A DNA stretch of 64,000 nucleotides, from assembly GCF_032334255.1 (NCBI RefSeq), contig NZ_JAUHMF010000001.1, positions 496,001 to 560,000 on the forward strand. The letters run 5' to 3'. Shown here one piece after another: positions 17,136 through 26,698 of this stretch. Position numbers and translations under genes: made by a program. This DNA is from Thermanaerothrix solaris. GTDB taxonomy: Bacteria; Chloroflexota; Anaerolineae; Anaerolineales; Anaerolineaceae. Below the pieces are notes generated by a model, which did not search any database, had not been told where the DNA came from, and was given only the letters and a program-made list of their open reading frames with translations. Numbering within the stretch: the stretch's first letter is position 1; the number at the start of each line of letters is the position of its first letter.

Positions 17136-17789
17136 TTAAAGGTAATCCCGCAAATTATGCTCCACGGCATAGGCAGCAGCCTCGGCACGGTTGCTAACCC
17201 CCAGTTTGGAGAGTATGCTGCTGACGTAATTTCGCACCGTCCCTTCTCCCAGATAGAGGGCTTTCGCAATCTCACGGTTTGTCTTACCCTCGGACACCAA
17301 TAACAAGACGTGCTTTTCTTGTTGGCTAAGGTTAGCAAAGGCCGAAGCCTCTTCCTCGCGCACCGCACGCCGTACCTCTTGAAATACGCGCTGGGTGACC
17401 GCAGGATCGAGCAACGCCTCACCTCGCCCAACAGCCTCAATCGCCCGAATTAGATCCTCGCGACCTATCTGTTTGAGGACATATCCGGATGCCCCCGCAC
17501 GGATCGCCGAGAAGAGCATTTCATCCTCGGCGTAAGAGGTGAGCATGATCACCTTAGTTTCGGGGTACTTTTGGGTAATTTCTTCGCAGGCCTCGATACC
17601 CGAAGCGCCCGGTAAACGGATATCCATTAAGACCACATCTGGGCGTTGTTGAGCAACCTGCTCCAAGGCCTCTTTGGCCGTACCCGCTTCCCCAACCACC
17701 TCAAACTGGGGATGGTGTTCCAGCAACGCTCTCAATCCCAATCGTACAACCTCGTGATCGTCTACCAACAAAATTCTTTGTTTCGCCAT
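17136..17789 (-). CDS. NarL/LuxR-family response regulator
   Basis: This 217-residue two-component regulator has an N-terminal receiver domain with acidic pocket Asp10-Asp11, phosphoacceptor Asp56 (VVLMDIRLP) and Lys106. Its C-terminal LuxR-type helix-turn-helix reads LVSEGKTNREIAKAL (about 165-179), then GTVRNYVSSILSKLGV. It binds DNA as a dimer when phosphorylated. No kinase gene is adjacent, so the partner is unknown. GAGGAGG precedes the ATG by ten bases, and it has its own promoter. Confidence 0.93.
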   Translation of the reverse strand: MAKQRILLVDDHEVVRLGLRALLEHHPQFEVVGEAGTAKEALEQVAQQRPDVVLMDIRLPGASGIEACEEITQKYPETKVIMLTSYAEDEMLFSAIRAGASGYVLKQIGREDLIRAIEAVGRGEALLDPAVTQRVFQEVRRAVREEEASAFANLSQQEKHVLLLVSEGKTNREIAKALYLGEGTVRNYVSSILSKLGVSNRAEAAAYAVEHNLRDYL

Positions 17790-17826
17790 AGCGATCTGAC
17801 CTCCTCATCCCATTACCACGCCATTG

Positions 17827-17855
17827 AGTATATTCAAAAGGCCCGATTATGACAA
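17827..17855 (-). promoter_or_regulatory. Promoter of the NarL-type regulator
   Basis: TTGTCA (17855-17850), 17-bp spacer, TATACT (17832-17827) on the minus strand; start predicted near 17820, about 30 nt before the ATG. Confidence 0.65.
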
Positions 17856-17882
17856 GATGAGGAGGTTATATGAAATTAGTCA

Positions 17883-18314
17883 TCACGATTTGTAAGGTCG
17901 GATTCCATGATAAACCTGAGGGCCAGAAAGGGTGCGGAGGATTACCTCTGCCGGGCGTCCCACCAGCGGTGACATCTCCTCAGGGGTCATTGGACGATTC
18001 CCGTTCGCCAAAAGCAACTTAAAAATCTTGTTGATTAAGGACGTCTCACGCAAGAGAAAGTCGGGTTGCTTGGCGCAGTGGCTCATTAGGGTATGTTGCA
18101 AGCCATCCACTCGATGCACCTCGGCAGTTTGGGGATCTACATGATCAATCCATACCTCGGCCTTATCCTCAAACGCTTTCTGATGTTCTGGGCACAGGAA
18201 ATCGAACAGGTAAACCCGCCAGTTCGAATCATGATGTTGCCACCACTCAAAATCAATATGAAAGGGTGTCTTTGTCGTGGGGCGAATCATGCTAAAAGTT
18301 TGAGGATTACTCAT
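17883..18314 (-). CDS. Unrecognised protein, 143 aa, coupled to the upstream 529-aa gene
   Basis: I do not recognise a family. The protein is soluble, with no signal peptide or membrane segment. The first half has a cysteine-containing LFDFLCPEHQKAF and an acidic VWIDHVDPQ segment. The C-terminal half (NKIFKLLLANGNRPMTPEEMSPLVGRP...) looks like a short winged-helix or helical domain. Its ATG overlaps the stop of the preceding gene by 8 bp, so the two proteins are probably made together and may act together. The gene is real by coupling and codon pattern. Confidence 0.7.
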   Translation of the reverse strand: MSNPQTFSMIRPTTKTPFHIDFEWWQHHDSNWRVYLFDFLCPEHQKAFEDKAEVWIDHVDPQTAEVHRVDGLQHTLMSHCAKQPDFLLRETSLINKIFKLLLANGNRPMTPEEMSPLVGRPAEVILRTLSGPQVYHGIRPYKS

Positions 18315-19896
18315 GGCTGGCCTCCTCTTCGCTCAAGCGGAAATAGAGGTCACCCAAGTGCGAAATGTTGGGTAAACTCGCTAAAATGGCCAAGAGTGCG
18401 CTCGGAGGGCAACGTTTGACCAGATTAACCGCGGCATACAGTTCTTGTGCATGCACATGACCTTGGGGATTAAGTTTCGCCAATTCCTTCGTCATCGAAC
18501 GCACTATACGGTCTAGAGGAACTCGTTGACGATATGTTTGCTCCCATACTTGATCCAACCGCTCGGGGTCAGGGATGATGATGATCATCCGTTCATCGTA
18601 TTCAACCCCAACGGTGTGTTTCAGCATTGTAAAGACAATACCTCCATCTGAACCAATAAGCACAGTTCGCAACCACTCTTTGGTGGGGCGTTTCTTGCGC
18701 GCCCGGATAAATACCTCGCCTGGCTTTTCCCCTTGGCGAACGGTGATAAGGCTGCCGGGTATCACACCTTGCCGGGTATACCATTCCTGTAGTCCATAAA
18801 TATAGCGATGAGAACGAACCACCCAACCGGGATAAATGTTTCCATCGTCTTCATCCACAAAATTGAAGCGCACACGGGGTGATTCATAAGCCGTGGGGAA
18901 AAGGTTAACCATCGCACCGGTCAAAGGGAGGGTGCCTGCCCGCCAATGAGGGAAAATCAGACTGAGCGTGACTTCACCAACTTCCTCTGAAGGTGTTTCC
19001 GGATTTTCCAATTCATCAAAGACCAAACGATTGAGTTCCTGAAGGATGCTTTGCGATGGTTCGCCGGGCAATTCAGTGGGTGAGTATTTCAAAAATATGG
19101 GCGGCGTTTGCACTGCCTCTGGTTCTAAGCGCTTTAGAAACCACAATATTTGCCCTGCCGGACCAACTTCATCAAAACGTCCATCTTCCTGCAAAGCCAG
19201 GTTCAAAGAAAACTCGGTCAATTTCGGATTCACATCCGAAGGCAACTCAATTTGTTCTAAGATCGCCTGCGTCGGTAACGGCCCCCCACCCGCCATCTCT
19301 AACACAGCCTCCGCTAAGTTTAGATAGCCCACTGAAACATCTACCAGTAAAGCCCGTGGGAACCAAGCACCGGCAATGCGTACTAGATCCGGATTGGTTT
19401 CAAATACTGCGGTCAATTTCGCCGCAATTTCGCGTCCATAGTGTTTAATCACATACTTGGGATCTAACAACGGATCTTGTTCACTAATCCTGATTGGCGC
19501 GTTAAGGGCATGCTCGGGCAGACCAGCAGCAAACTCTTTGCGCGTTTGAGAATCAAACTCGACCTCAACAACTTCGAAAGGGGGTAAATCAGGGTTAAAG
19601 CCCGGGCGCACCCCAACCACAACGCCTTGCGTCATCCCCAAAGCCGGGAAACGCAGCGTTTGCCCGGGGCGATAATGATTTTTAGGCTGATAAATCTCGC
19701 CTCCGGCCACTTGCTCTTGCTTCAGCCGTTCAATTTCACGCCGAATCCGTTCGCGGATCAATACTTCCGCCAACTCGGCGGCGGTTTGGGGCGTTTCGGT
19801 CTCGAGAAGGTGGTTATATAAGAACTGCAAATCTTCTTCGGTGATGGTGAGATTTTTCCAATAATTGGGATCTAAGGATAAAGCTAATGAGGCCAT
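18307..19896 (-). CDS. Unrecognised soluble protein, 529 aa
   Basis: No family recognised. There are no signal or membrane segments. The first 70 residues are helical and charged (DLQFLYNHLLETETPQT...), followed by a possible small beta-barrel around residues 75-115 (PGQTLRFPALGMTQGVVVGVRPG). A conserved-looking WRAGTLPLTGAMVNLFPTAY lies near 325, and a positively charged ARKKRPTKEWLRTV segment near 400 could contact nucleic acid. A GTG at 19947 would lengthen it, but that codon is upstream of the start predicted from the TATAAT at 19952-19957. ATG 19896 is therefore preferred. Paired with the 143-aa gene. Confidence 0.7.
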   Translation of the reverse strand: MASLALSLDPNYWKNLTITEEDLQFLYNHLLETETPQTAAELAEVLIRERIRREIERLKQEQVAGGEIYQPKNHYRPGQTLRFPALGMTQGVVVGVRPGFNPDLPPFEVVEVEFDSQTRKEFAAGLPEHALNAPIRISEQDPLLDPKYVIKHYGREIAAKLTAVFETNPDLVRIAGAWFPRALLVDVSVGYLNLAEAVLEMAGGGPLPTQAILEQIELPSDVNPKLTEFSLNLALQEDGRFDEVGPAGQILWFLKRLEPEAVQTPPIFLKYSPTELPGEPSQSILQELNRLVFDELENPETPSEEVGEVTLSLIFPHWRAGTLPLTGAMVNLFPTAYESPRVRFNFVDEDDGNIYPGWVVRSHRYIYGLQEWYTRQGVIPGSLITVRQGEKPGEVFIRARKKRPTKEWLRTVLIGSDGGIVFTMLKHTVGVEYDERMIIIIPDPERLDQVWEQTYRQRVPLDRIVRSMTKELAKLNPQGHVHAQELYAAVNLVKRCPPSALLAILASLPNISHLGDLYFRLSEEEASHE

Positions 19897-19951
19897 GTCT
19901 CCATCCGTTTGTTTCGGATTCGTTAAATGGATTGCAACAAAAAGCACAAAA

Positions 19952-19957
19952 ATTATA
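19952..19957 (-). promoter_or_regulatory. -10 element of the 529-aa/143-aa gene pair
   Basis: Perfect TATAAT on the minus strand; no clear -35. The remaining gap to 20199 (about 240 bp, AT-rich) shows nothing else I can support. Confidence 0.45.
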
Positions 19958-20199
19958 CATCAAAAGGAAAGAGTAGACCTCACAGGGTTCGGGAATGTTT
20001 AATGCAAATAGCTGGGTGTTTACTTACGGTCCGTTCGTCTTCAAATAAATAGAGGTTTTGGAAAAATTGCCTCAGGCAGATTCGCACAATGCTCTCAATG
20101 TCTGTGTGATATATACTGTGATTATCCAATTTTAGGCACAGGTATTCCCTTCTAAAGAAATATTCCTTTTATTACATTCAATTGTCCTCCAATGACCGG

Positions 20200-21081
20200 C
20201 TATTCTCGCTTATACCCCAAGCGCAGTCCAATGGTAATCACCAGGGCCGGGAAAACGCCCATTAACATCGCTAAAGGGATGGGCATTGGCGAGAGAAAAA
20301 TTAACTGATACCCCAACGGCACCACCGTATCTACCAACCAGAAAAGAAGGAAAACCTGCCACAAGGTAATCTTATGCGCTGTCCACAACCGGGAGAGCAA
20401 AAGGATAAAAACAACATTGAATACGAATGCGACCACAAACATGATTTGTGTTGTCCAATCCGAGGCGGCGGCTTCAAAATTAATGGCAACCCTGGCAATA
20501 ACGGCGCTCAAAATACTACCAATTGCATACCCCATATAAGCAAAGCAGGCGATCATCACCGCCTTTATCACATCAGCCCCCTGGGCACTTCGGCGGCGCG
20601 ATGATTCGGGTTGATAGCGCCGTCGTTCCCATCCAACCAGAATCAGCGAGAATGTTAGTGTCTGTAAAAGCATTTCCGGCAATCCAATCAGGTGATACCA
20701 AAGCGGCAATTTAGTGTAAATGATCCCTTCCAGTGATGAGGGCGCCGCAGCAGGGGTACCCAGAATCCCAAAGATAACAAAAATGCCCCATAGAATCAGC
20801 CAACCTCGTTTGTGGGTCATAATCGTCCTGCGCAGCGGCCACAGGGCTGCCGCATAGAGTAGCCCTCGAAGAGGCTGAAGTAATGGCCCCAGGTACGCCG
20901 CTGAAGAACCCATTGGACGCATGTAGTCCCGGATGACCTCTTGCTGAAAAATCCTGCCATAATCGAACACGTTGGACATGATCAGTCCGAATACAAAATA
21001 TGTCGCTGTATGGATCAAAACGACCTTCGCGGCAAAGATGAGAAACTCTTTGGTAGAACTCGCCCCCGTTGATTGTTGCAT
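20200..21081 (-). CDS. Polytopic membrane protein of unknown function, 293 aa
   Basis: About eight hydrophobic segments are visible (roughly 12-34, 60-80, 92-110, 128-150, 172-197, 212-232, 240-258 and 265-287), with a basic loop ERRRYQPESSRRRS near 150-163. No catalytic motif is apparent and I do not recognise a family. SD GGGAGGGG lies four bases before the ATG. It stands alone between two intergenic stretches. The upstream gap 21082-21357 holds only a possible TATTAT close to the SD. Confidence 0.7.
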   Translation of the reverse strand: MQQSTGASSTKEFLIFAAKVVLIHTATYFVFGLIMSNVFDYGRIFQQEVIRDYMRPMGSSAAYLGPLLQPLRGLLYAAALWPLRRTIMTHKRGWLILWGIFVIFGILGTPAAAPSSLEGIIYTKLPLWYHLIGLPEMLLQTLTFSLILVGWERRRYQPESSRRRSAQGADVIKAVMIACFAYMGYAIGSILSAVIARVAINFEAAASDWTTQIMFVVAFVFNVVFILLLSRLWTAHKITLWQVFLLFWLVDTVVPLGYQLIFLSPMPIPLAMLMGVFPALVITIGLRLGYKRE

Positions 21082-21357
21082 TAGCCCCTCCCTTATAATA
21101 GAACCAGAAAAACCAAACGGTTTAGTCAGGCCCGCGGTTCACGCCGTCATTGGATTTTCGATTGAGTTTAGAAGTAGGCTTGAATTCGAGGGATAAAGAA
21201 CACCGCAAAACCCCACGCACCCTTGGCGATTCTATCAAATAGCCATAACTTTTTGGGGATCAATTCCACCCCAGATCAGGGATATCGCCACACCAATTTG
21301 AGTATACCACTAACCCACACCGAACGAATGGATATTTCCCAGGGCCGAACCCCTCAC

Positions 21358-22779
21358 CTACGGATATTCGCGTTCCAACCAATCCAAAGGTTCTACCTGC
21401 ACACCGTTGACCCATACTTCCCAATGCAAATGAGGTCCGGTGACGCGCCCAGTTCCCCCGATCTCGCCGATGAGTTGACCTGCTTCCACTCGATCGCCGA
21501 CATTAACCAAAATCTTGCTCTGGTGCCAGAATCCACTATAAACCCCCCAACCATGATCAATGATGGTTGCGTTGCCTCGTACCGTGAGTGGTCCGGTAAA
21601 CACCACCACCCCTGCCGCGGGGGCATAAATGTTCAAGTTAGCACAAACACCGTAATCCACCCCGGTATGAAAATAAGTGTAGCCACTATTGTTGTAGGAA
21701 CGACGGTTCCCAAACCAGGACTTGATGCAACTGGGCTCATCTACTGGTTTGCGAAAAACCCCTTGCCAATACTTCACCGGGGTATGATTAGCCACTACCG
21801 AGCGCACTAAGCTATCTTCCGGTTCGGTATTCGCCTTATCCAGCGTTTGTGGGTCTACTACCAAAGGGGGATCTTGTGGATAGTTACCAGGTTGGAGCAA
21901 GACCGGTTGACTAAACGAAAAGCTCGTTCCTTCGACTGTGGCAAGGGTCAACGAAAAGTCCAGCAATCCTGGCTGAGCCATCGCATGGATTCCCTGCAAC
22001 GCCACATAGGTGTTCGTATCCAGGGCATCGAATTGGAGCGGCCACTCCCCCAACATTCCGATTGCACGAACTGGCTGATTCACGCTTACCTTAACCACTA
22101 CCGTTTTTCCTTGAATTACCGGCAGAGGATAGAGATCAATCCCCTTTACAAACGCCGGCGCCCCTGGAAATGCCGCTGCATTTTGCGCCGCTTGCTCATT
22201 TCCCAATGCGATCAACGGATCCATGGGGAGAAGCTGGGCACTTGATCCAACACCATTCGCCAGCAGATAGTCCCACATAGATACACCGGACGCCGTTGCC
22301 AATTCAAGGAGCGTCTGCCCTTCGGATAACGCAACCAGAGATGTCGTTGGGCTTTGCGAGGAATTCTCTTGCACTGGGAGAATTAACGTCGCCCCTACAA
22401 ATAATTGAGAGGGAGTTACCAGACGATTAAGGTGCACAATCTGCTCTTCAGGGATGTTGTATTGGCGACTCAAGAAAGACAAAGACGCGCCTAAAGGGAC
22501 AGAGACTGTGGTTAATGTACCTCGAACACCTTCAAAACCAGGGATCTTCAGCCTTGTCCCCACACTAATAAAGTCCGGGTTTTCAATTTGATTTACCCGG
22601 ATGAGATCCTGAGGTGAAACCCCAAAACGGCGGGCGATGGAATTGATGGTATCATTTGGCTGAACAATATATACCGGCAAATCCTCACTTTGTGCCCATG
22701 CTATATCACGATAACCCCAAGGATACAGCAGGCTTACCAAGATAAGTACAAAGCTAAAGGAGCGTAATCTCAACCTCAT
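21358..22779 (-). CDS. LysM-M23 cell-wall endopeptidase, exported
   Basis: This 473-residue exported peptidoglycan hydrolase or LytM-type factor has a signal peptide (about 1-30, ending AWAQS). Two clear LysM domains follow (YIVQPNDTINSIARRFGV at about 37; the second at about 90-135), with a third degenerate one near 148-190 (SEGQTLLELATASGV). A linker precedes the C-terminal M23 domain, which carries HTGVDYG and GPHLHWEVWVNG, so the zinc site is complete and it should be an active glycyl-endopeptidase. The ATG lies inside the 3' end of the DUF192 gene (26-bp overlap). Confidence 0.9.
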   Translation of the reverse strand: MRLRLRSFSFVLILVSLLYPWGYRDIAWAQSEDLPVYIVQPNDTINSIARRFGVSPQDLIRVNQIENPDFISVGTRLKIPGFEGVRGTLTTVSVPLGASLSFLSRQYNIPEEQIVHLNRLVTPSQLFVGATLILPVQENSSQSPTTSLVALSEGQTLLELATASGVSMWDYLLANGVGSSAQLLPMDPLIALGNEQAAQNAAAFPGAPAFVKGIDLYPLPVIQGKTVVVKVSVNQPVRAIGMLGEWPLQFDALDTNTYVALQGIHAMAQPGLLDFSLTLATVEGTSFSFSQPVLLQPGNYPQDPPLVVDPQTLDKANTEPEDSLVRSVVANHTPVKYWQGVFRKPVDEPSCIKSWFGNRRSYNNSGYTYFHTGVDYGVCANLNIYAPAAGVVVFTGPLTVRGNATIIDHGWGVYSGFWHQSKILVNVGDRVEAGQLIGEIGGTGRVTGPHLHWEVWVNGVQVEPLDWLEREYP

Positions 22780-23122
22780 CGTTCACTCGAAAGCAAGTAA
22801 GGTAATCGGGGTGGGTTTCTAAAACATACGAAGCCGGTTGCCGCGGCACGTATAATAACGCCCAGGGGTGAGCATGGCAAAGATCCACCACCCGTCGGGC
22901 TCGGTTGATCCAAATAACCGCAATATCAAAGCGCATAAATAGCATATGAATTGCCGTCTCCAACCGCCCTTCATGGGGCTCGGCAAGTAGGATCCCCTCA
23001 TCAGGCGCTAAGTGGGGTCGAAACATCAAACCCCACAATCGTTCCCAATAACTTGAACAGAAGCGCACACGAATGGGATTGGCGAGTGGTTGGGTAAGAT
23101 TTTGGATCAAAGCCAGGCGCAT
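22754..23122 (-). CDS. DUF192 family protein
   Basis: This is a small DUF192 protein of 122 residues from ATG 23122. The family core is visible as SYWERLWGLMFRP, a MLFMRFDIAVIWINRARRVVDL strand pair, and a Pro-rich end with ASYVLE. The function of the family is unknown. Most relatives carry a signal peptide, which is missing here, so it appears cytoplasmic. A TTG at 23137 gives five more residues; neither start has a well-placed SD. It ends inside the start of the LysM-M23 gene, so the two are coupled. Confidence 0.8.
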   Translation of the reverse strand: MRLALIQNLTQPLANPIRVRFCSSYWERLWGLMFRPHLAPDEGILLAEPHEGRLETAIHMLFMRFDIAVIWINRARRVVDLCHAHPWALLYVPRQPASYVLETHPDYLTCFRVNDEVEITLL

Positions 23123-23151
23123 AAGTATTAAGAACAACCTCGGAGCGCAAT

Positions 23152-23559
23152 TTATACTGATAATTGGTTAGAGACATTATTTAGCACATTTTCAATGCTG
23201 TTTACCAACTCCTGTGGATGGAAAGGTTTGGCAATATAATCATCAACTTTGGCAATGTGTAATCCCAGAACCCGATCAATGGGTTGGGCTTTGGCGGTGA
23301 TCACAATCACTGGGATGTTACGTGTTTGGGCATGATTTTTTAACTGCTGGAATACCTCCCAGCCGTCAATATCTGGCATCATCAGATCCAACAAAATTAA
23401 ATCTGGCCTTTGCGCAAGGACAACTTCCAAACCAGTACGTCCCCCTTGTGCGCCGATGACCTCATAACCGCGACGACTCAGGATCAACGTGACCAGTTCA
23501 ATCATTTCCTGGTCGTCTTCGATGTACACGATTCGTCTTCCTTTTTGGTCACCTGTCAT
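23152..23559 (-). CDS. Single-domain response regulator (receiver only)
   Basis: This 135-residue stand-alone receiver domain has acidic pair Glu14-Asp15-Asp16, phosphoacceptor Asp58 (LILLDLMMPD), Thr88 and Lys111 (IAKPF). There is no output domain, so it works as a phosphorelay element or binds another protein. SD GAGGGAG precedes the ATG. The DUF192 and LysM-M23 genes follow on the same strand 29 bp on, and may be cotranscribed. No kinase gene lies next to it. Confidence 0.92.
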   Translation of the reverse strand: MTGDQKGRRIVYIEDDQEMIELVTLILSRRGYEVIGAQGGRTGLEVVLAQRPDLILLDLMMPDIDGWEVFQQLKNHAQTRNIPVIVITAKAQPIDRVLGLHIAKVDDYIAKPFHPQELVNSIENVLNNVSNQLSV

Positions 23560-23669
23560 ACGCTGTCTCCCTCACTTATATTTATTAGTTTACCACACCC
23601 CGCTATCAGAAAATCTAATTTTGTAGCAATAAATACCGATGATTGCTTTTTGTCAACGCTAAAACGCGC

Positions 23670-23675
23670 TATAAT
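23670..23675 (+). promoter_or_regulatory. -10 element of lhgO
   Basis: Perfect TATAAT, 91 bp before the lhgO start. A TTGTCA lies only 14 bp upstream, so the -35 is uncertain. Confidence 0.4.
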
Positions 23676-23765
23676 CATCTTGCCTGCATTTGTGCCTAAA
23701 CGACCCTAAATAAGAATATTTTTTGAATTAATTGCCATACCTGACCAAGGAGGAACTCGGCATCC

Positions 23766-24989
23766 ATGACCACACGTTACGACATTGCCATTATTGGCGG
23801 TGGAATTGTAGGCATGGCCACTGCCATGGCCCTTACCCAACGCAGTCGCGCCTCACTGATCGTCCTCGAAGCCGAGGACCGGTTCGCTGCCCATCAGACT
23901 GGCAATAACAGTGGTGTGATTCACTCTGGAATTTACTATAAACCCGGCTCGTTAAAAGCCCGCAACTGTATTCAGGGCCGCGAAGCCCTTTATCGCTTTT
24001 GCGAGCAATATGATATTCCCCATGAACGCTGCGGCAAAATCATCGTTGCCACCCTCCCCGATGAACTTCCACGCTTAGAAGCGCTTTACCAACGTGGATT
24101 AGAAAACGGCCTGACCGAAATCCGAAAACTCGGACCCGAGGAGATAAAAGAATACGAGCCTCATTCCACCGGGCTGGCGGCAATTTACGTTCCTTACACC
24201 GGCATTGTGGATTACACCCAGGTGACCCAGAAATACGCCGAATTGGCCCAGGCCCAAGGGGCAACCCTTCAGACTCGGGCACGACTGATTGGAGTAAAAC
24301 AGACAGGAAATGTCATAATCCTTGAAACCACCGCCGGCACTTATGAAACCCGTCACCTTATTAACTGTGCGGGTCTCCACTCCGACCGTGTTGCTCGCAT
24401 GTGCGGCCTTAAGCCCGAGTTGCAGATTATTCCTTTCCGCGGCGAATATTACGACATTGTGCCAGAACGGCGGTATTTGGTTAAGAATCTGATCTACCCT
24501 GTCCCCGACCCGCGCTTTCCCTTCCTTGGAGTCCATTTTACACGCCGCGTTAATGGCAGTGTTGAGGCTGGGCCGAATGCCGTACTGGCCTTCAAGCGCG
24601 AAGGCTATCGCATGACGGATGTCTCACTTCGAGATGTTGCAGACTACCTTTTCTTCCCTGGGTTCTGGCGCATGGGATTGAAATATTGGAAAACCGGCTT
24701 CGGAGAATTCTATCGCTCCCTTTCCAAGCGCGCCTTTGTCCGTGCTCTCCAACGCCTGCTACCCGAATTACAAGAAACAGATGTAGAACGCGGTGGTGCC
24801 GGCGTGCGTGCCCAGGCATTAAATCGCAACGGTGCGCTTCTAGATGATTTTGCTATTTTGGAAACGCCCAATATGATACACGTTCTCAATGCCCCTTCGC
24901 CCGCAGCGACCGCCTCGATCAGCATTGGGCAAACCATTGCTGAAACTGCACTGCGAACCTTTGATATTCCCGCCCGCGAAGTTTCTTAG
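23766..24989 (+). CDS. lhgO: L-2-hydroxyglutarate oxidase LhgO
   Basis: This 407-residue FAD-dependent oxidase/dehydrogenase of the DAO fold converts L-2-hydroxyglutarate to 2-oxoglutarate, passing electrons to the membrane quinone pool in known cases. The FAD motif IIGGGIVGMATA (about 9-20) is intact. NNSGVIHSGIYYKPGSLKA (about 48-66) and the FRGEYYDI, HFTRRVNGSVEAGPNAV blocks are those of LhgO. AAGGAGG lies upstream of the ATG. It is monocistronic and converges on the M1-like gene with an 8-bp gap. Confidence 0.9.
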   Translation: MTTRYDIAIIGGGIVGMATAMALTQRSRASLIVLEAEDRFAAHQTGNNSGVIHSGIYYKPGSLKARNCIQGREALYRFCEQYDIPHERCGKIIVATLPDELPRLEALYQRGLENGLTEIRKLGPEEIKEYEPHSTGLAAIYVPYTGIVDYTQVTQKYAELAQAQGATLQTRARLIGVKQTGNVIILETTAGTYETRHLINCAGLHSDRVARMCGLKPELQIIPFRGEYYDIVPERRYLVKNLIYPVPDPRFPFLGVHFTRRVNGSVEAGPNAVLAFKREGYRMTDVSLRDVADYLFFPGFWRMGLKYWKTGFGEFYRSLSKRAFVRALQRLLPELQETDVERGGAGVRAQALNRNGALLDDFAILETPNMIHVLNAPSPAATASISIGQTIAETALRTFDIPAREVS

Positions 24990-24997
24990 GTCAAAGC

Positions 24998-26536
24998 CTA
25001 TTGCGACGCAAAACTGGAAAAATATTGGCGTAGGAGGGGTTCCAAATCGCTCTTCGTTTGCCCTCTAAGAAGATTGAGTAAATCCAAGGGTGAAGCAATT
25101 CTGCCATTGTACTGCTGAGCATACTCGCGTAGGGCTGTAAAAAATGCTTCGTCTCCAATCGCCTGGCGCAAGTCTTCAAAGAATTGTGCACCCCGTAGGT
25201 AAACTGCGTTACGATAAGCCTGATAACCGGCATAATCATAAATGCTTCGATCTATCCAACCGGCTGGCTGGTAATAGTTGACCCGATAAAACCACCACCA
25301 TGCCACCAAGTCGGGATAATAATTCTCATAAAAAAGGCGTTCGCTATACGTGCATAAAGCTTCGTCCAGCCATGGATGTAAAGCCTGATCATTCGCCACC
25401 TGACCATACCACCATTGATGCGCGGTTTCATGCGCGGCGATCATGGTCAAGTACCCCTGCGGTGTTCCATCGTAAAGGTTGTAAAAACCCTTGCTAAGGA
25501 AGTATAGTCCATCATATTCCATTCCATCCAGGAAGTCCGCCTCTACCAAGCTTAACTGAGCCCGAGAATAAGGCGAAAACAGTTTCGAATAAAGTTCTAG
25601 CGCTTGTGCCGTGGCCTTGAGCGCAGCCTCACCTGCCAGGGTATTATCTTTGAAGTAATAACTGACTACACGAATATTATTGACGGTGGTCTCATTTATT
25701 TGGTAATCGGGACTCAGCGAGAGCACAAAATTACGCGCCCGTTGAAGCCCAAATTGATAACGTCCTTCGGAATCTTTCTCGCCCGCCGCGCTGGCTGCTA
25801 TCAACCATTCGCGCGAAGAATCTAAAATTTCAAGCACCACCTCATAATCCGACAGAGGATAAACCTGATGCTCACCGAAGTAGCCGGGAGGATGAACCAA
25901 CCACTCGCCATCCTTAAAGGATGGAATGTAAGGATACCAATCCACCAAATTGATTTGTCGTAAGGTATAACCATAAATTTGAGGTTTAGCAGTGTCTGAT
26001 GGAGGTGGAATTTCAGGCAAATTGAGGCGATAATGGAGGGTCAATTCGGTCGTTTCGCCCTCAGTCACGGGAGACATTTCTTTGATTTTCCAAACGTTAA
26101 CCGTCTCTGGCTCAATCGTTAGGCTACGTTCTCCCTGCATAACGGAAAGCCATTCAAACCCTTTCGGATACCTGGCGGCTTCAACAACCAGCGGTAACTC
26201 TTCCCGAGGCGCACCGGTATCATTAAACCAACGAATCCTCTCCTCCACTTCCACCGTGTGGCGCTCTGGAAATAAACGAAGCCATAGAAAATAATTTGAC
26301 ACCCCTTCATTCCCTGAACTCGCCAATGTTGGAGTGAGCGTTGCTCCCCCCGTGGGTGTTTCGGTCATTGCAATAGTGGATTGGGATTTGGGAGTAACCG
26401 TAGGTGAAGATTGGGTTTCTGTCTTTATCGAGGTCGAAGGTACAAGCGCATCATTGTTCAATTGACAAGCCACTATATTAAGGCATAAACCGAATACAAG
26501 GATACTATTTCGAATGACACGCCATGATCGTAGCAT
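24998..26536 (-). CDS. M1-like zinc aminopeptidase, predicted lipoprotein
   Basis: This 512-residue gluzincin peptidase of the M1 clan has a lipoprotein signal with Cys24 (NIVAC) and a Thr/Ser/Pro-rich linker (about 30-75), so it sits on the outer face of the membrane. The zinc site is HETAH (His369, Glu370, His373) with Glu392 in WLDEALCTY. The usual GAMEN exopeptidase loop is replaced by DGMEYDG (about 337-343), as in several bacterial M1-like lipoproteins, so strict aminopeptidase activity is not assured. SD GAGGGAG lies before the ATG. Confidence 0.87.
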   Translation of the reverse strand: MLRSWRVIRNSILVFGLCLNIVACQLNNDALVPSTSIKTETQSSPTVTPKSQSTIAMTETPTGGATLTPTLASSGNEGVSNYFLWLRLFPERHTVEVEERIRWFNDTGAPREELPLVVEAARYPKGFEWLSVMQGERSLTIEPETVNVWKIKEMSPVTEGETTELTLHYRLNLPEIPPPSDTAKPQIYGYTLRQINLVDWYPYIPSFKDGEWLVHPPGYFGEHQVYPLSDYEVVLEILDSSREWLIAASAAGEKDSEGRYQFGLQRARNFVLSLSPDYQINETTVNNIRVVSYYFKDNTLAGEAALKATAQALELYSKLFSPYSRAQLSLVEADFLDGMEYDGLYFLSKGFYNLYDGTPQGYLTMIAAHETAHQWWYGQVANDQALHPWLDEALCTYSERLFYENYYPDLVAWWWFYRVNYYQPAGWIDRSIYDYAGYQAYRNAVYLRGAQFFEDLRQAIGDEAFFTALREYAQQYNGRIASPLDLLNLLRGQTKSDLEPLLRQYFSSFASQ

Positions 26537-26572
26537 GGTGCTCCCTCACTTCCCGCTAAATGAACGTAAACC

Positions 26573-26601
26573 TTGACGATACCGTCATTGGTGCTTAAAA
26601 T
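26573..26601 (+). promoter_or_regulatory. Promoter of the L25 gene
   Basis: TTGACG (26573-26578), 17-bp spacer, TAAAAT (26596-26601), giving a leader of about 90 nt. Confidence 0.65.
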
Positions 26602-26698
26602 CACAGCCTGCAAGCCAGTTGACTGGCCTCAATCATACTCCAAATTAGAGCGAAGGTAACCTCAAAAACGAGGTGAGAGGCGCTCGAAGGAAGGGAAA

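Noticed and set aside
17870..18022. Plus-strand 50-codon ORF with a very strong SD (GAGGAGG, 4 bases before ATG)
   Set aside because: It is antisense to the coupled 143-aa gene, has no recognisable product and no promoter of its own; the GAGGAGG is more likely chance in the upstream region of the divergent regulator.
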